Source of the DNA: Actinoallomurus sp040655075
GTDB taxonomy: Bacteria; Actinomycetota; Actinomycetes; Streptosporangiales; Streptosporangiaceae
Assembly (NCBI RefSeq): GCF_040655075.1
Contig: NZ_JBFAJC010000018.1
Location: forward strand, 135,634 to 199,633
Direction of reading: 5' to 3'
Length of the DNA: 64,000 nt
The translations under genes were made by a program, and so were the position numbers. How positions within the stretch are numbered: position 1 is the first letter of the stretch; every line of letters begins with the position of its first letter. Positions 8,829 through 16,945 of the stretch are shown here, piece by piece. Under the pieces are notes generated by a model. That model was given only the letters and a program-made list of their open reading frames with translations, was not told the DNA's origin and did not search any database.

Positions 8829-9740
8829 TCAGATCCCCTCCAGCGTGCTGCGCATCTTCCCGAAGCCGGAGAAGCGGACGATGAGCAGCGACAGCGCCGT
8901 GCCGAGCGCGGCCAGGACCAGCGCGATCACGCTCGCGTACCCCATCTGGAAGCTCTGGAAGCCGCTGAGGTACATGCGCTGCGGCAGGACCATCGTCGCG
9001 GTGCCCGGCCCGCCGTTGGTGACGATCAGGATGGTCTCGAAGTAGGTCAGCGACCCGACCAGCATCAGCACCGACGACGTGACGATCGTGTGCCTGAGCT
9101 GCGGCAGCGTGATGTGCCAGAACTGCCGGACGCGACTCGCGCCGTCGATGAGCGCCGCGTCGTACAGCATCTGCGGGATCTGCCGCGCCGCGCCCTGGTA
9201 GAGCAGCGTGTGGAACGGCACGAACTGCCAGGCGATGACGACGACGATGGCCGCCACGGCCCCGCGCTGGCTGCCCACGATGTTCCCGTCCGGGAAACCG
9301 ATGTACGGGCCGATCGTCGCGGCGAGCCCGAAGTTCGGGTCGAGCAGCACCCGCCAGGTGATGGCGATCGCGGCGGTCGACATCAGCAGCGGCAGGAAGA
9401 AGATCGACGACAGCACCGCGCGGTTCAGCTCCCGGCCCGCCGCCCACACGCCGAGCAGCAGGGACAGCGGGGTCTGCACCAGCCAGCACAGCACCATGAA
9501 GACCAGGCTGATCCGCAGGGACTCCCATACCGCGTCGTCCGACAGCATGCGGTGCCAGTTGGCCAGGCCGTTGAACTTGGGTGTGCCGAGGCCGTTCCAC
9601 TGCGTGAAGGACAGGACGGCGGTCAGGAGCAGCGGCACTCCGGCGAACACCCCGAAGAACAGCGCGGCGGGGACGATCCACAGCACACCCGGCCGCGCCG
9701 CCCGGTCCGTACCCGCGACGGCGGCGCGCGCCGCGGTCAC
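8829..9740 (-). CDS. Carbohydrate ABC transporter permease, MalF type
   Basis: A 303-residue permease with an N-terminal helix (GVLWIVPAALFFGVFAGVPLLLTAV) followed by the conserved transport core. The EAA loop reads YDAALIDGASRVRQFWHITLP. The start GTG overlaps the stop of the solute-binding protein gene (GTGA), coupling translation of the transporter subunits. Partner of the MalG-type permease downstream. Substrate specificity comes from the binding protein and cannot be read here. Confidence 0.9.
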   Translation of the reverse strand: MTAARAAVAGTDRAARPGVLWIVPAALFFGVFAGVPLLLTAVLSFTQWNGLGTPKFNGLANWHRMLSDDAVWESLRISLVFMVLCWLVQTPLSLLLGVWAAGRELNRAVLSSIFFLPLLMSTAAIAITWRVLLDPNFGLAATIGPYIGFPDGNIVGSQRGAVAAIVVVIAWQFVPFHTLLYQGAARQIPQMLYDAALIDGASRVRQFWHITLPQLRHTIVTSSVLMLVGSLTYFETILIVTNGGPGTATMVLPQRMYLSGFQSFQMGYASVIALVLAALGTALSLLIVRFSGFGKMRSTLEGI

Positions 9741-11080
9741 TTGACCGCGTCCATGGCCTGGACGAACTGCTCGGGCGACATCTTCTTGAGGAAGACCTTC
9801 TGCAGGTTGCTGTGCAGCGGGTCGGTGAACTGGTGCGGCAGCGCCTGGTCCCAGGACAGCGTGAAGCTCGGCGCCTTCTGCACCATCTGGTAGACGTACT
9901 TGGCGAACTCCGGATTGGGCGAGGCGGACAGCCGCGACTCCAGGCCGCTGACGGCCGGCACGTCACCCGCCTTGATCAGCTTGTCGACGTACATCGGGTC
10001 GGCCATCTCCTTCTTGAGGAAGGCGGTGGCGGCGGCGACGTCCGCGGACTTGCTGCTGATCGAGAAGTAGTTGGTGGGGTTGCCGACGACGCTGTTCGGG
10101 TCGCCCTTGCCGCCGGCCACCGTGGGGAACGGCGCGAAGCTCAGGTCCTTCTTGGCGAAGTCCGGGTGCTTGTCGACCTGGTTGGACTCCTCCCAGGTGC
10201 CCATCAGGTGCATCGCGGCCTTGCCCTTGGCGAACAGCAGCCCGGCGCCGTCGTTGACGTAGTTCACCGACGCGAAGTTGGTGCCGAACGCCCGCCGGTC
10301 GACCAGGTCCTGGATTCGCCGCAGGGAGTCGAGCATCGCCGGCTGCCCCCAGCCGCCGGGCTTTCCTGCGAGGACGTTCTGGAGGATGCCCGCGAAGACC
10401 GTCGGCCCGCCGATGCGGTCGACGAGGTACTCCAGCCACATGAGGTTGGGCCAGGCGTCGACGTGGCCGAGCGCGAACGGCTGGATCTTCTTCGAGTCGA
10501 AGTACGTGACGAGCTTGAGCAGGTCGTCGTAGGTCGCCGGGGGCTGCTGGCCCTGCTGGGCGAACAGCGTCTTGTTGTAGAAGATCAGCACGGGCTGCAT
10601 GCCGCGCAGCGGGATGCCGTAGTACTTCCCGTCGGCCTTCCCGGCGTCGAGCACCGACGGCAGGAAGGAGTTCTTCCAGGTCGCGTCGCTGTTCAGCTGT
10701 GAGGTCAGGTCGACGAGCCGGCCGCTCTGGGCGTAGTCCTGGATGCTGCCGGTGCCCCAGTTGAAGATCAGGTCCGGCGGGTTGGGCGAGCCCATGCCGA
10801 TGCGGAGCTTGTCGGTGTAGCCGGAGCTGCCGGAGCTGGCGGTGGGCACCAGCTTCAGCTTGGTCGACGAGGTCTTGTTGAAATCGTCGATCGCCGCCTG
10901 CTGGATGGGGTTCTGTCCCTCGTCCTGCAGGACCCAGACCTGGAGGTTCTTGCCGCCTCCCTTGCCCCCGGCGGGCCCGGACGTTCCGCAGGCGCTGAGA
11001 AGGGGGCCGGCCAGGCCGGCGATCCCGGCGACTCCGGCGGCCGAGAGGAAGGTGCGGCGCGAGAGCGGTGTGTCGCCCAT
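9737..11080 (-). CDS. ABC transporter sugar-binding lipoprotein
   Basis: A 447-residue extracellular solute-binding protein, family 1. The N-terminus has a twin-arginine-like SRRTFLSAAG start and a lipobox LSAC, giving a lipid-anchored cysteine at about residue 31. The mature part has the MalE-like pattern (VPTASSGSSGYTDKLRIGMGSPNPPDLIFNW and YYGIPLRGMQPVLIFYNK). First gene of the minus-strand operon; its promoter with an embedded operator lies at 11174-11202. It is expected to capture oligosaccharides released by the GH30 enzyme. Confidence 0.92.
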   Translation of the reverse strand: MGDTPLSRRTFLSAAGVAGIAGLAGPLLSACGTSGPAGGKGGGKNLQVWVLQDEGQNPIQQAAIDDFNKTSSTKLKLVPTASSGSSGYTDKLRIGMGSPNPPDLIFNWGTGSIQDYAQSGRLVDLTSQLNSDATWKNSFLPSVLDAGKADGKYYGIPLRGMQPVLIFYNKTLFAQQGQQPPATYDDLLKLVTYFDSKKIQPFALGHVDAWPNLMWLEYLVDRIGGPTVFAGILQNVLAGKPGGWGQPAMLDSLRRIQDLVDRRAFGTNFASVNYVNDGAGLLFAKGKAAMHLMGTWEESNQVDKHPDFAKKDLSFAPFPTVAGGKGDPNSVVGNPTNYFSISSKSADVAAATAFLKKEMADPMYVDKLIKAGDVPAVSGLESRLSASPNPEFAKYVYQMVQKAPSFTLSWDQALPHQFTDPLHSNLQKVFLKKMSPEQFVQAMDAVK

Positions 11081-11173
11081 CGGTCCTCCTTGCGTGGGGT
11101 ACGGCAGTGACGGGCGTTGCGACGGCGTGTCGCTACTGTTTCGAAAACATGTCGATAAACCGGTTGCTGCCGT

Positions 11174-11202
11174 ACCTTAAGAAAGCGCTTCACAGCGGTC
11201 AA
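11174..11202 (-). promoter_or_regulatory. Promoter of the sugar operon with LacI-type operator in the spacer
   Basis: On the minus strand a -35 TTGACC (11202-11197) and -10 TAAGGT (11179-11174) are 17 bases apart. The spacer contains the palindrome AAGCGCTT (11183-11190) within GAAGCGCTTTC, the usual core of LacI-family operators. Repressor binding there would block RNA polymerase. Two TTCGAAAAC motifs (11140-11148 and 11261-11269), each followed by a similar GATA-containing tail, flank it and may be extra sites. Confidence 0.7.
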
Positions 11203-11343
11203 CCCTTCGCGGACATCTTTCTGAGGTCAGCATTTGCAGAGCTAAATGGGACTAGGCACCTTCGAAAACTTGCGATACCGTTCACACCGGCCGAGCGGCG
11301 AAGGAGTGCACGTGAGACGTCAAGCCGGACGATGGACCGCCGA

Positions 11344-12366
11344 GTGAGCGGCACGACCGCCCGTCCCACGCTCGCCTTCATCGCGTCCGAGGCGGGCGTC
11401 TCCCCGGCGACGGTGTCCAAGGTCCTCAACGGCCGCACCGACGTCGCGCCGGCGACCCGAGAGCGGATCACCGACCTGCTGAAGGCCCACAACTACCTGG
11501 CCCCGGGCGGGCGGCGGGCGCGCCGGTCCGGCCTCATCGACGTCGTCATCGGCGGGCTGGACAGCCCCTGGGCCGTCGAGATCCTGCGGGGCGTCGAGGC
11601 GGAGTGCGCCGAGCGCGGCGTCGGCACGGTCGTCTCGCTCGTCCGCGACGACGACGCCCGGCCGTCGAGCTGGACGTCCCTCATCGCGCTGCACGGCAGC
11701 GACGGAGTGATCATGGTGTCCTGCCGCATGACCCCGGACCAGCGCGAACAGCTCGAACGCACCGGCGTGGGCCTCGTCGTCATCGACCCGATCGAGCCGC
11801 CGGGCCCCGGCCTGGCGAGCGTCGGCACGACCGACTGGGCGGGCGGCCGGGCGGCGACCGAGCACCTGATCTCACTCGGGCACCGGCGGATCGCGGTGAT
11901 CGGCGGACCCCCGGACATGCTCTGCACGCAGGCGCGGATCGACGGTTACCGCACCGCGCTGGAACGCGCCGGGATCGAGGTCGACCGGCGGCTGATCCGC
12001 TACGGCGGCTTTCGGCACGAAGGAGCCTTTCGCGCGACGCGCGACCTGCTCGCACTGGAGGACCCGCCGACCGCCGTCTTCGCCGGCAACGACGAGCAGG
12101 CCATGGGCGCCTACGAGGCGGCCCGGCAGGCGGACCTGCGCGTGCCGGACGACCTCAGTGTCGTCGGATTCGACGACCTTCCGCTGTGCCAGTGGCTCTC
12201 CCCACCTCTGACGACGGTCCGCCAGCCGCTGGAGAAGATGGGGCGGACAGCGGCACGGAGCATCTTCCAGCAGCTCGACGGCGAGCCGCTGGTCAGTCCC
12301 CGCGTGGAGCTCGCCACCGAGCTGCGCGTCCGCCTCTCCACCGCGCCGCCACCCGGCCGCGCCTAA
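11344..12366 (+). CDS. LacI family transcriptional repressor
   Basis: A 340-residue regulator. The helix-turn-helix is at residues 9-33 (LAFIASEAGVSPATVSKVLNG) with the hinge near RRARRSG. A periplasmic-binding-protein-like sensor follows (GHRRIAVIGG, VFAGNDEQAMGAYEAA, VVGFDDLPLCQWLSPPLTTV). I chose the GTG at 11344; an in-frame ATG at 11332 has no ribosome site. A short open frame (GTG 11312, stop 11345-11347) with a good AAGGAG ends on this GTG and may couple translation. It is divergent from the transporter operon, which it probably represses until an oligosaccharide inducer appears. Confidence 0.9.
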   Translation: MSGTTARPTLAFIASEAGVSPATVSKVLNGRTDVAPATRERITDLLKAHNYLAPGGRRARRSGLIDVVIGGLDSPWAVEILRGVEAECAERGVGTVVSLVRDDDARPSSWTSLIALHGSDGVIMVSCRMTPDQREQLERTGVGLVVIDPIEPPGPGLASVGTTDWAGGRAATEHLISLGHRRIAVIGGPPDMLCTQARIDGYRTALERAGIEVDRRLIRYGGFRHEGAFRATRDLLALEDPPTAVFAGNDEQAMGAYEAARQADLRVPDDLSVVGFDDLPLCQWLSPPLTTVRQPLEKMGRTAARSIFQQLDGEPLVSPRVELATELRVRLSTAPPPGRA

Positions 12367-12376
12367 GGACGCGTGC

Positions 12377-12416
12377 CCCGTGGGCCTCGATGCGGTGGGA
12401 GCGCGAGGCCCACGGG
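12377..12416 (+). terminator. Hairpin terminator after lacI-type gene
   Basis: A perfect 13-bp inverted repeat, CCCGTGGGCCTCG (12377-12389) with its complement at 12404-12416 and a 14-base loop, begins about ten bases after the regulator's stop. There is no U-tract, as is common in actinomycete terminators. It separates the regulator from the GH3 gene, which starts 51 bases later. Confidence 0.7.
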
Positions 12417-12467
12417 ACACGCCCTGCCCACACGACGTTCGATCGGCAGACGGGAGCCCCACGACAC

Positions 12468-14933
12468 ATGGCCGACACGCGAGGCGCACGAGCCGAGTCA
12501 CGCGCCGCAGGAGAAGTCGCCGAGACGCGCGCCGCCCGTGAGGGGATTGAGGCCGTCCGCGACACCGCCCACCCGACCGAGCCCTGGCGCGACCCCCGGC
12601 GGCCGGCCGCCGAGCGCGTCGCCGACCTGCTCGGCCGGATGACCGTCGAGGAGAAGGCCGCCCAGCTCGTCGGCTACTGGACCGTGTCCGCCCGCCCCGG
12701 AGAGGAGGTGGCCCCGCTCCCGGACGACTTCGGCGAGCCGCCGCCCCTCGAGGAGGTCATGGCGGCCGGACTCGGCCAGCTCACCCGTGTCTTCGGCACG
12801 GCTCCGGTGCTCCCCGCGGAGGGCGCGGCACGGCTGCGGGAGCTCCAGGCCCGGGTCGCCGCCGGCAACCGGTTCGGCATTCCGGCCATCGCCCATGAGG
12901 AGTGCCTGACCGGCTTCATGGCCTTCTCGGCGACGGTCTTCCCGTCTCCACTGGCCTGGGGGGCGACGTTCGACCCCGGCCTGGTGGAGGAGATGGCCGC
13001 CGCCATCGCGGGCAGCATGCGGCGGGTCGGCGTCCACCAGGGCCTCGCCCCCGTCCTCGACGTGACGCGGGACCCCCGGTGGGGCCGCACCGAGGAGACG
13101 ATCGGGGAGGACCCTTATCTCGTCGGTCTCGTCGGCACCGCATACGTACGCGGGTTGGAACGTTCCGGGATCGTCGCGACCCTGAAGCACTTCGCCGGCT
13201 ACGCCTCCTCCCGGGCGGGCCGCAACCACGCCCCCGCCGCGCTGGGCCCCCGTGAGCTCGCCGACGTCGTCCTCGAACCGTTCGTGCTCGCGCTCCGCGA
13301 GGGCGGGGCCCGCTCGGTCATGCAGTCCTACTCCGACGTCGACGGGATCCCGGCCCACGCCGACGAGCGGCTGCTCACCGGCCTGCTCCGCGACGAACTC
13401 GGCTTCACGGGCATCGTCGTGTCCGACTACTTCGGGATCTCGTTCCTGGACGACTGGCACGGCATCGCCGGCTCCACCGGCGAGGCGGCCGCCCTCGCCC
13501 TGCGGGCCGGCGTCGACGTCGAGCTGCCCACGGTCCGCTGCTACGGCGCGCCCCTGGTCGAGATGGTGCGAAGCGGTGCGATCCCCGTCGAGCACCTGGA
13601 CCGCTCGGTGTCCCGCGTCCTCACGCTCAAGTGCGAGCTCGGCCTACTCGACGGCGCGCCGGAGTCCGCGCCGCTCTCGGAGTCGCCGGACGGCAGCGGA
13701 GGCTCCGCACCGTACGCGGAGTCGCTGGACGGAGAGCGGCCCGGTGATCCGTTCGACTTCGACCCGCCCGGGCACCGGCGGCTCGCCCGGCGGATCGCCG
13801 AGCAGTCCGTCGTGCTGCTCGCCAACGACGGCGTCCTGCCGCTGCGGGCCGGCCGGATCGCGGTGACCGGCCCGCTCGCCGACGAAGCCCGGGCCATGCT
13901 GGGCTGCTACTCCTTCCCCAACCACATGACCGGCCGGTTCCCCGACATGCCGCTCGGCGTCGACATCCCGACCGTCACCGAAGCGCTCCGCGCCGAGCTC
14001 CCGGAGGCGGAGATCGACCTCGCGGCCGGCCACGGCGTCGAGGTCGCCGACGACGCGGACATCGCCGCCGCCGTCGCCGCCGCCCGCCGGGCGGAGGTCT
14101 GCGTGCTCACGCTCGGCGACCGCGCGGACCTGTTCGGCCGGGGCACCTCGGGCGAGGGCTGCGACGCCGAGACCCTCGCCCTGCCCGGACGACAGGCGGA
14201 GCTCGCCAGCGCGGTGCTCGCCACCGGTACTCCCACCGTCGTCGTGATGCTCTCCGGCCGCCCGTACGCCCTCGGCGACATCGTCGACCGGGCCGCCGCG
14301 ATCGTGCAGGCGTTCTTCCCCGGCGAGGAGGGCGGCCCCGCCGTCGCCGGGGTGCTGTCGGGCCGCGTCGAGCCGTCGGGGCGGCTGCCGGTCAGCGTGC
14401 CGCGCGGCCCGGGCGGCCAGCCCGCGACGTACCTGCACTCGCGGACCGGCGGGCCCTCCCGCTGGAGCTCGATCGACCCGACCCCGCTGTTCCCCTTCGG
14501 CCACGGCCTGACCTGGACCCGCTTCTCGTACGAGACCCTCGAGGTGGATCCCTCGGCGCCGACGGACGGGACCGTCCGCGTCACCGCCACGGTGCGCAAC
14601 ACCGGCGACCGCCCCGGCACCGAAGTGGTGCAGCTGTACCTGGGCGACCCGGTCGCCTCGGTCGTACGGCCGGTGCGGTGGCTCGCCGGCTGGGCGCGGG
14701 TACGGCTCGAGCCGGGCGCGGCCGCCCGCGTGGCGTTCACCGTGCACGCCGACCGGACCGGGTTCACCGACGCCGACCTGCGGCGCGTCGTCGAACCCGG
14801 GCGGATCGACGTGGCGGTCGGCGCGTCCAGCGGGGACCTGCCGCTGAACGGATCGTTCACCCTGACCGGCCCGGTGCGCGTGCTCGGGACGGACCGCGTC
14901 CTGACCGTCCCCGTGGAGGTGACCGCGTGCTGA
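12468..14933 (+). CDS. GH3 family beta-glycosidase (beta-glucosidase/xylosidase type)
   Basis: An 821-residue cytoplasmic exo-glycosidase; no signal peptide is seen. The catalytic barrel holds DPRWGRTEETIGEDPYLVG, the KHF motif (K240-H241) and the nucleophile D320 in GIVVSDYFGISF. The second alpha/beta domain spans roughly 400-640, and a C-terminal fibronectin-III-like domain (VRVTATVRNTGDRPGTEVVQLYL) completes the usual three-domain layout. The ATG at 12468 has a weak GGGAG upstream, and the first 35 residues are low-complexity. The GTG of the GH42 gene overlaps its end by seven bases, so the two are an operon. It likely trims imported oligosaccharides; the sugar is uncertain. Confidence 0.9.
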   Translation: MADTRGARAESRAAGEVAETRAAREGIEAVRDTAHPTEPWRDPRRPAAERVADLLGRMTVEEKAAQLVGYWTVSARPGEEVAPLPDDFGEPPPLEEVMAAGLGQLTRVFGTAPVLPAEGAARLRELQARVAAGNRFGIPAIAHEECLTGFMAFSATVFPSPLAWGATFDPGLVEEMAAAIAGSMRRVGVHQGLAPVLDVTRDPRWGRTEETIGEDPYLVGLVGTAYVRGLERSGIVATLKHFAGYASSRAGRNHAPAALGPRELADVVLEPFVLALREGGARSVMQSYSDVDGIPAHADERLLTGLLRDELGFTGIVVSDYFGISFLDDWHGIAGSTGEAAALALRAGVDVELPTVRCYGAPLVEMVRSGAIPVEHLDRSVSRVLTLKCELGLLDGAPESAPLSESPDGSGGSAPYAESLDGERPGDPFDFDPPGHRRLARRIAEQSVVLLANDGVLPLRAGRIAVTGPLADEARAMLGCYSFPNHMTGRFPDMPLGVDIPTVTEALRAELPEAEIDLAAGHGVEVADDADIAAAVAAARRAEVCVLTLGDRADLFGRGTSGEGCDAETLALPGRQAELASAVLATGTPTVVVMLSGRPYALGDIVDRAAAIVQAFFPGEEGGPAVAGVLSGRVEPSGRLPVSVPRGPGGQPATYLHSRTGGPSRWSSIDPTPLFPFGHGLTWTRFSYETLEVDPSAPTDGTVRVTATVRNTGDRPGTEVVQLYLGDPVASVVRPVRWLAGWARVRLEPGAAARVAFTVHADRTGFTDADLRRVVEPGRIDVAVGASSGDLPLNGSFTLTGPVRVLGTDRVLTVPVEVTAC

Positions 14934-16945
14934 GCGACGGGAGGCCGGGGCTGAGGATCGACGCGCTGCGGGAACGCCTCGGCGGACTCGCGTACGGCGG
15001 CGACTACAACCCCGAGCAGTGGCCCGAGAAGACCTGGGCCGAGGATGTCGCGCTCATGCGCGAGGCCGGGGTCAACCTCGTCACCGTCGGAGTGTTCTCG
15101 TGGTCGGCGCTGGAGCCGGAGCCCGGCCGCTACACCTTCGACTGGCTCGACCGGGTCCTGGACCTCCTCCCGGAGAACGGCATCGCGGTGGACCTGGCCA
15201 CACCGACGGCCGCGCCGCCCGCCTGGATGATCGCCGCGCATCCGGAGGTGCTGCCCGTGCTGGAGGACGGGAGCCGGCTGACGTTCGGCGCGCGCCAGCA
15301 CTACTGCGCCTCCTCGCCGGTGTACCGCGCCGGCGCGGCCGCCCTTGTCGAACGGCTCGCCGCCCGCTACGCCGAGCACCCGGCGCTGGCGTTGTGGCAC
15401 GTCAATAACGAGTACCCGGGCGTGGACGGCTGCCACTGCCCGGTGTCGGCGGCGCACTTCCGCCGCTGGCTCGCCGACCGGTACGGCGACCTCGACGCCC
15501 TCAACGACGCGTGGGGCACGGCGTTCTGGGGCCAGCGGTACGGGTCGTGGGACGAGATCAACCCACCCGGCCCGGTGCTCGGGGATCCCAACCCGTCGCA
15601 GGTGGTGGACTTCCGGCGGTTCAACGGCGACGCGTCGCTGGAGTGCTTCACCGCCGAACGCGACATCCTGCGGCGCCACACCCCGGACGTGCCGGTCACG
15701 ACCAACTTCATGGCCTCCTACAAGCTGCTCGACTACTGGAAGTGGGCGGCCGAGGAGGACGTCGTGGCGCTCGACGCCTACCCCGACGCCCGCGACCCGA
15801 TCGGCCAGGTCAGAGCCGCGCTGAACTTCGACCTGATGCGGTCGCTGCGCGGTGGGCGGCCGTTCGTCCTGATGGAGTCGTCGACCGGGCCGATGAACTC
15901 CCGCCGCCGCAACTCCGCGCGCCCGCCGGGGCAGCTGCGGCTGCGGTCGCACCAGGCGGTGGCCCGGGGGTCGGACTCGGTGATGTTCTTCCAGTGGCGG
16001 GCGTCGCGGTTCGGGGCCGAGAAGTTCTTCTCCGCGATGGTCCCCCACGCCGGGACCGACTCGCGTGTCTGGCGGGAGGTCCGCGCGCTGGGGGCGGAGC
16101 TGCGCGACCTCGCGCCCGTCGCCGGCTCGCGGGTCGACGCGGACGTCGCCATGGTCTGGGACTGGCCGAGCTGGTGGGCGCTGGAGCTGCGCGGCCGCCC
16201 CTCCACGGACGTCGCCTTCCACGACCAGGCGCTCGCGCACTACCTGCCGCTGTGGCGCGCGAACATCCCCGTTGCCATGGTCGCTCCCGGCGCCGACCTG
16301 TCCGGCCACCGGCTCGTCGTCGTGCCGAACCTCTACGCGGTGACGGACGCCGCGGCGGCGAACCTCACGCGGTTCGTCGAGGACGGCGGCCACCTCGTCA
16401 TGTCGTACTTCAGCGGTGTCGTCGACGAGCACGACCACATCCGCCGCCCGAACGCCTTCCAGGACCTCCTGGGCGTGCGGGTCGAGGAGTTCAACCCGCT
16501 GCAGGTCGAGGAGACGCTGACGCTGCGCTGGTCCGACGGGCCGGCGAGCACGGCCGCGGAGTGGCAGGACCTCATGCGCGCCGAGGGCGCCGAGGTGCTC
16601 GCCGTCTTCGAGGACGGGCCGTTCGGGCGGTGCCCGGCCGTCACCCGCAACGCGTACGGCCGCGGCACCGCGACGTACATCGGCACCCGGCTCGACGACG
16701 CGCGGCTTCGCGCCCTGCTCCTCGACACCGCGTCCGCGGCCGGAGTGCGCCCCGTCGCGGACGTGCCCGACGGCGTCGAGGCCGTACGCCGGGGCGAGCA
16801 TCTGTTCCTGCTCAACCACACGGATGAGGCGGTCATCGTCGCCGTTCCCGGTCCCTGCGTCGACCTGCTCACCGGCACCCGGCATGAGGACGCCCTGGGG
16901 CTGGATCCTCAGGGCGTCGCGGTGCTACGAGGTCAGCCCTTGTAG
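14927..16945 (+). CDS. GH42 family beta-galactosidase
   Basis: A 672-residue cytoplasmic beta-galactosidase. The TIM barrel begins GGDYNPEQWPEKTWAEDV. The acid/base is E162 in LWHVNNEYPG and the nucleophile E317 in FVLMESSTG. Cysteines near residue 170 (VDGCHCP) match the zinc site found in many GH42 enzymes. The trimerisation and C-terminal domains follow. The GTG start has GGAGGT six bases upstream inside the GH3 gene, overlapping that gene by seven bases. It is the clearest clue that the locus handles a beta-galactose-containing glycan. Its 3' end overlaps the convergent downstream gene by 13 bases. Confidence 0.92.
   Translation: MLSDGRPGLRIDALRERLGGLAYGGDYNPEQWPEKTWAEDVALMREAGVNLVTVGVFSWSALEPEPGRYTFDWLDRVLDLLPENGIAVDLATPTAAPPAWMIAAHPEVLPVLEDGSRLTFGARQHYCASSPVYRAGAAALVERLAARYAEHPALALWHVNNEYPGVDGCHCPVSAAHFRRWLADRYGDLDALNDAWGTAFWGQRYGSWDEINPPGPVLGDPNPSQVVDFRRFNGDASLECFTAERDILRRHTPDVPVTTNFMASYKLLDYWKWAAEEDVVALDAYPDARDPIGQVRAALNFDLMRSLRGGRPFVLMESSTGPMNSRRRNSARPPGQLRLRSHQAVARGSDSVMFFQWRASRFGAEKFFSAMVPHAGTDSRVWREVRALGAELRDLAPVAGSRVDADVAMVWDWPSWWALELRGRPSTDVAFHDQALAHYLPLWRANIPVAMVAPGADLSGHRLVVVPNLYAVTDAAAANLTRFVEDGGHLVMSYFSGVVDEHDHIRRPNAFQDLLGVRVEEFNPLQVEETLTLRWSDGPASTAAEWQDLMRAEGAEVLAVFEDGPFGRCPAVTRNAYGRGTATYIGTRLDDARLRALLLDTASAAGVRPVADVPDGVEAVRRGEHLFLLNHTDEAVIVAVPGPCVDLLTGTRHEDALGLDPQGVAVLRGQPL

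Noticed and set aside
13907..16885. A 992-codon open frame on the minus strand across GH3 and GH42
   Set aside because: It mirrors two well-supported plus-strand enzymes; its sequence is low-complexity Arg/Gly/Ala text with no domain, typical of high-GC antisense frames.
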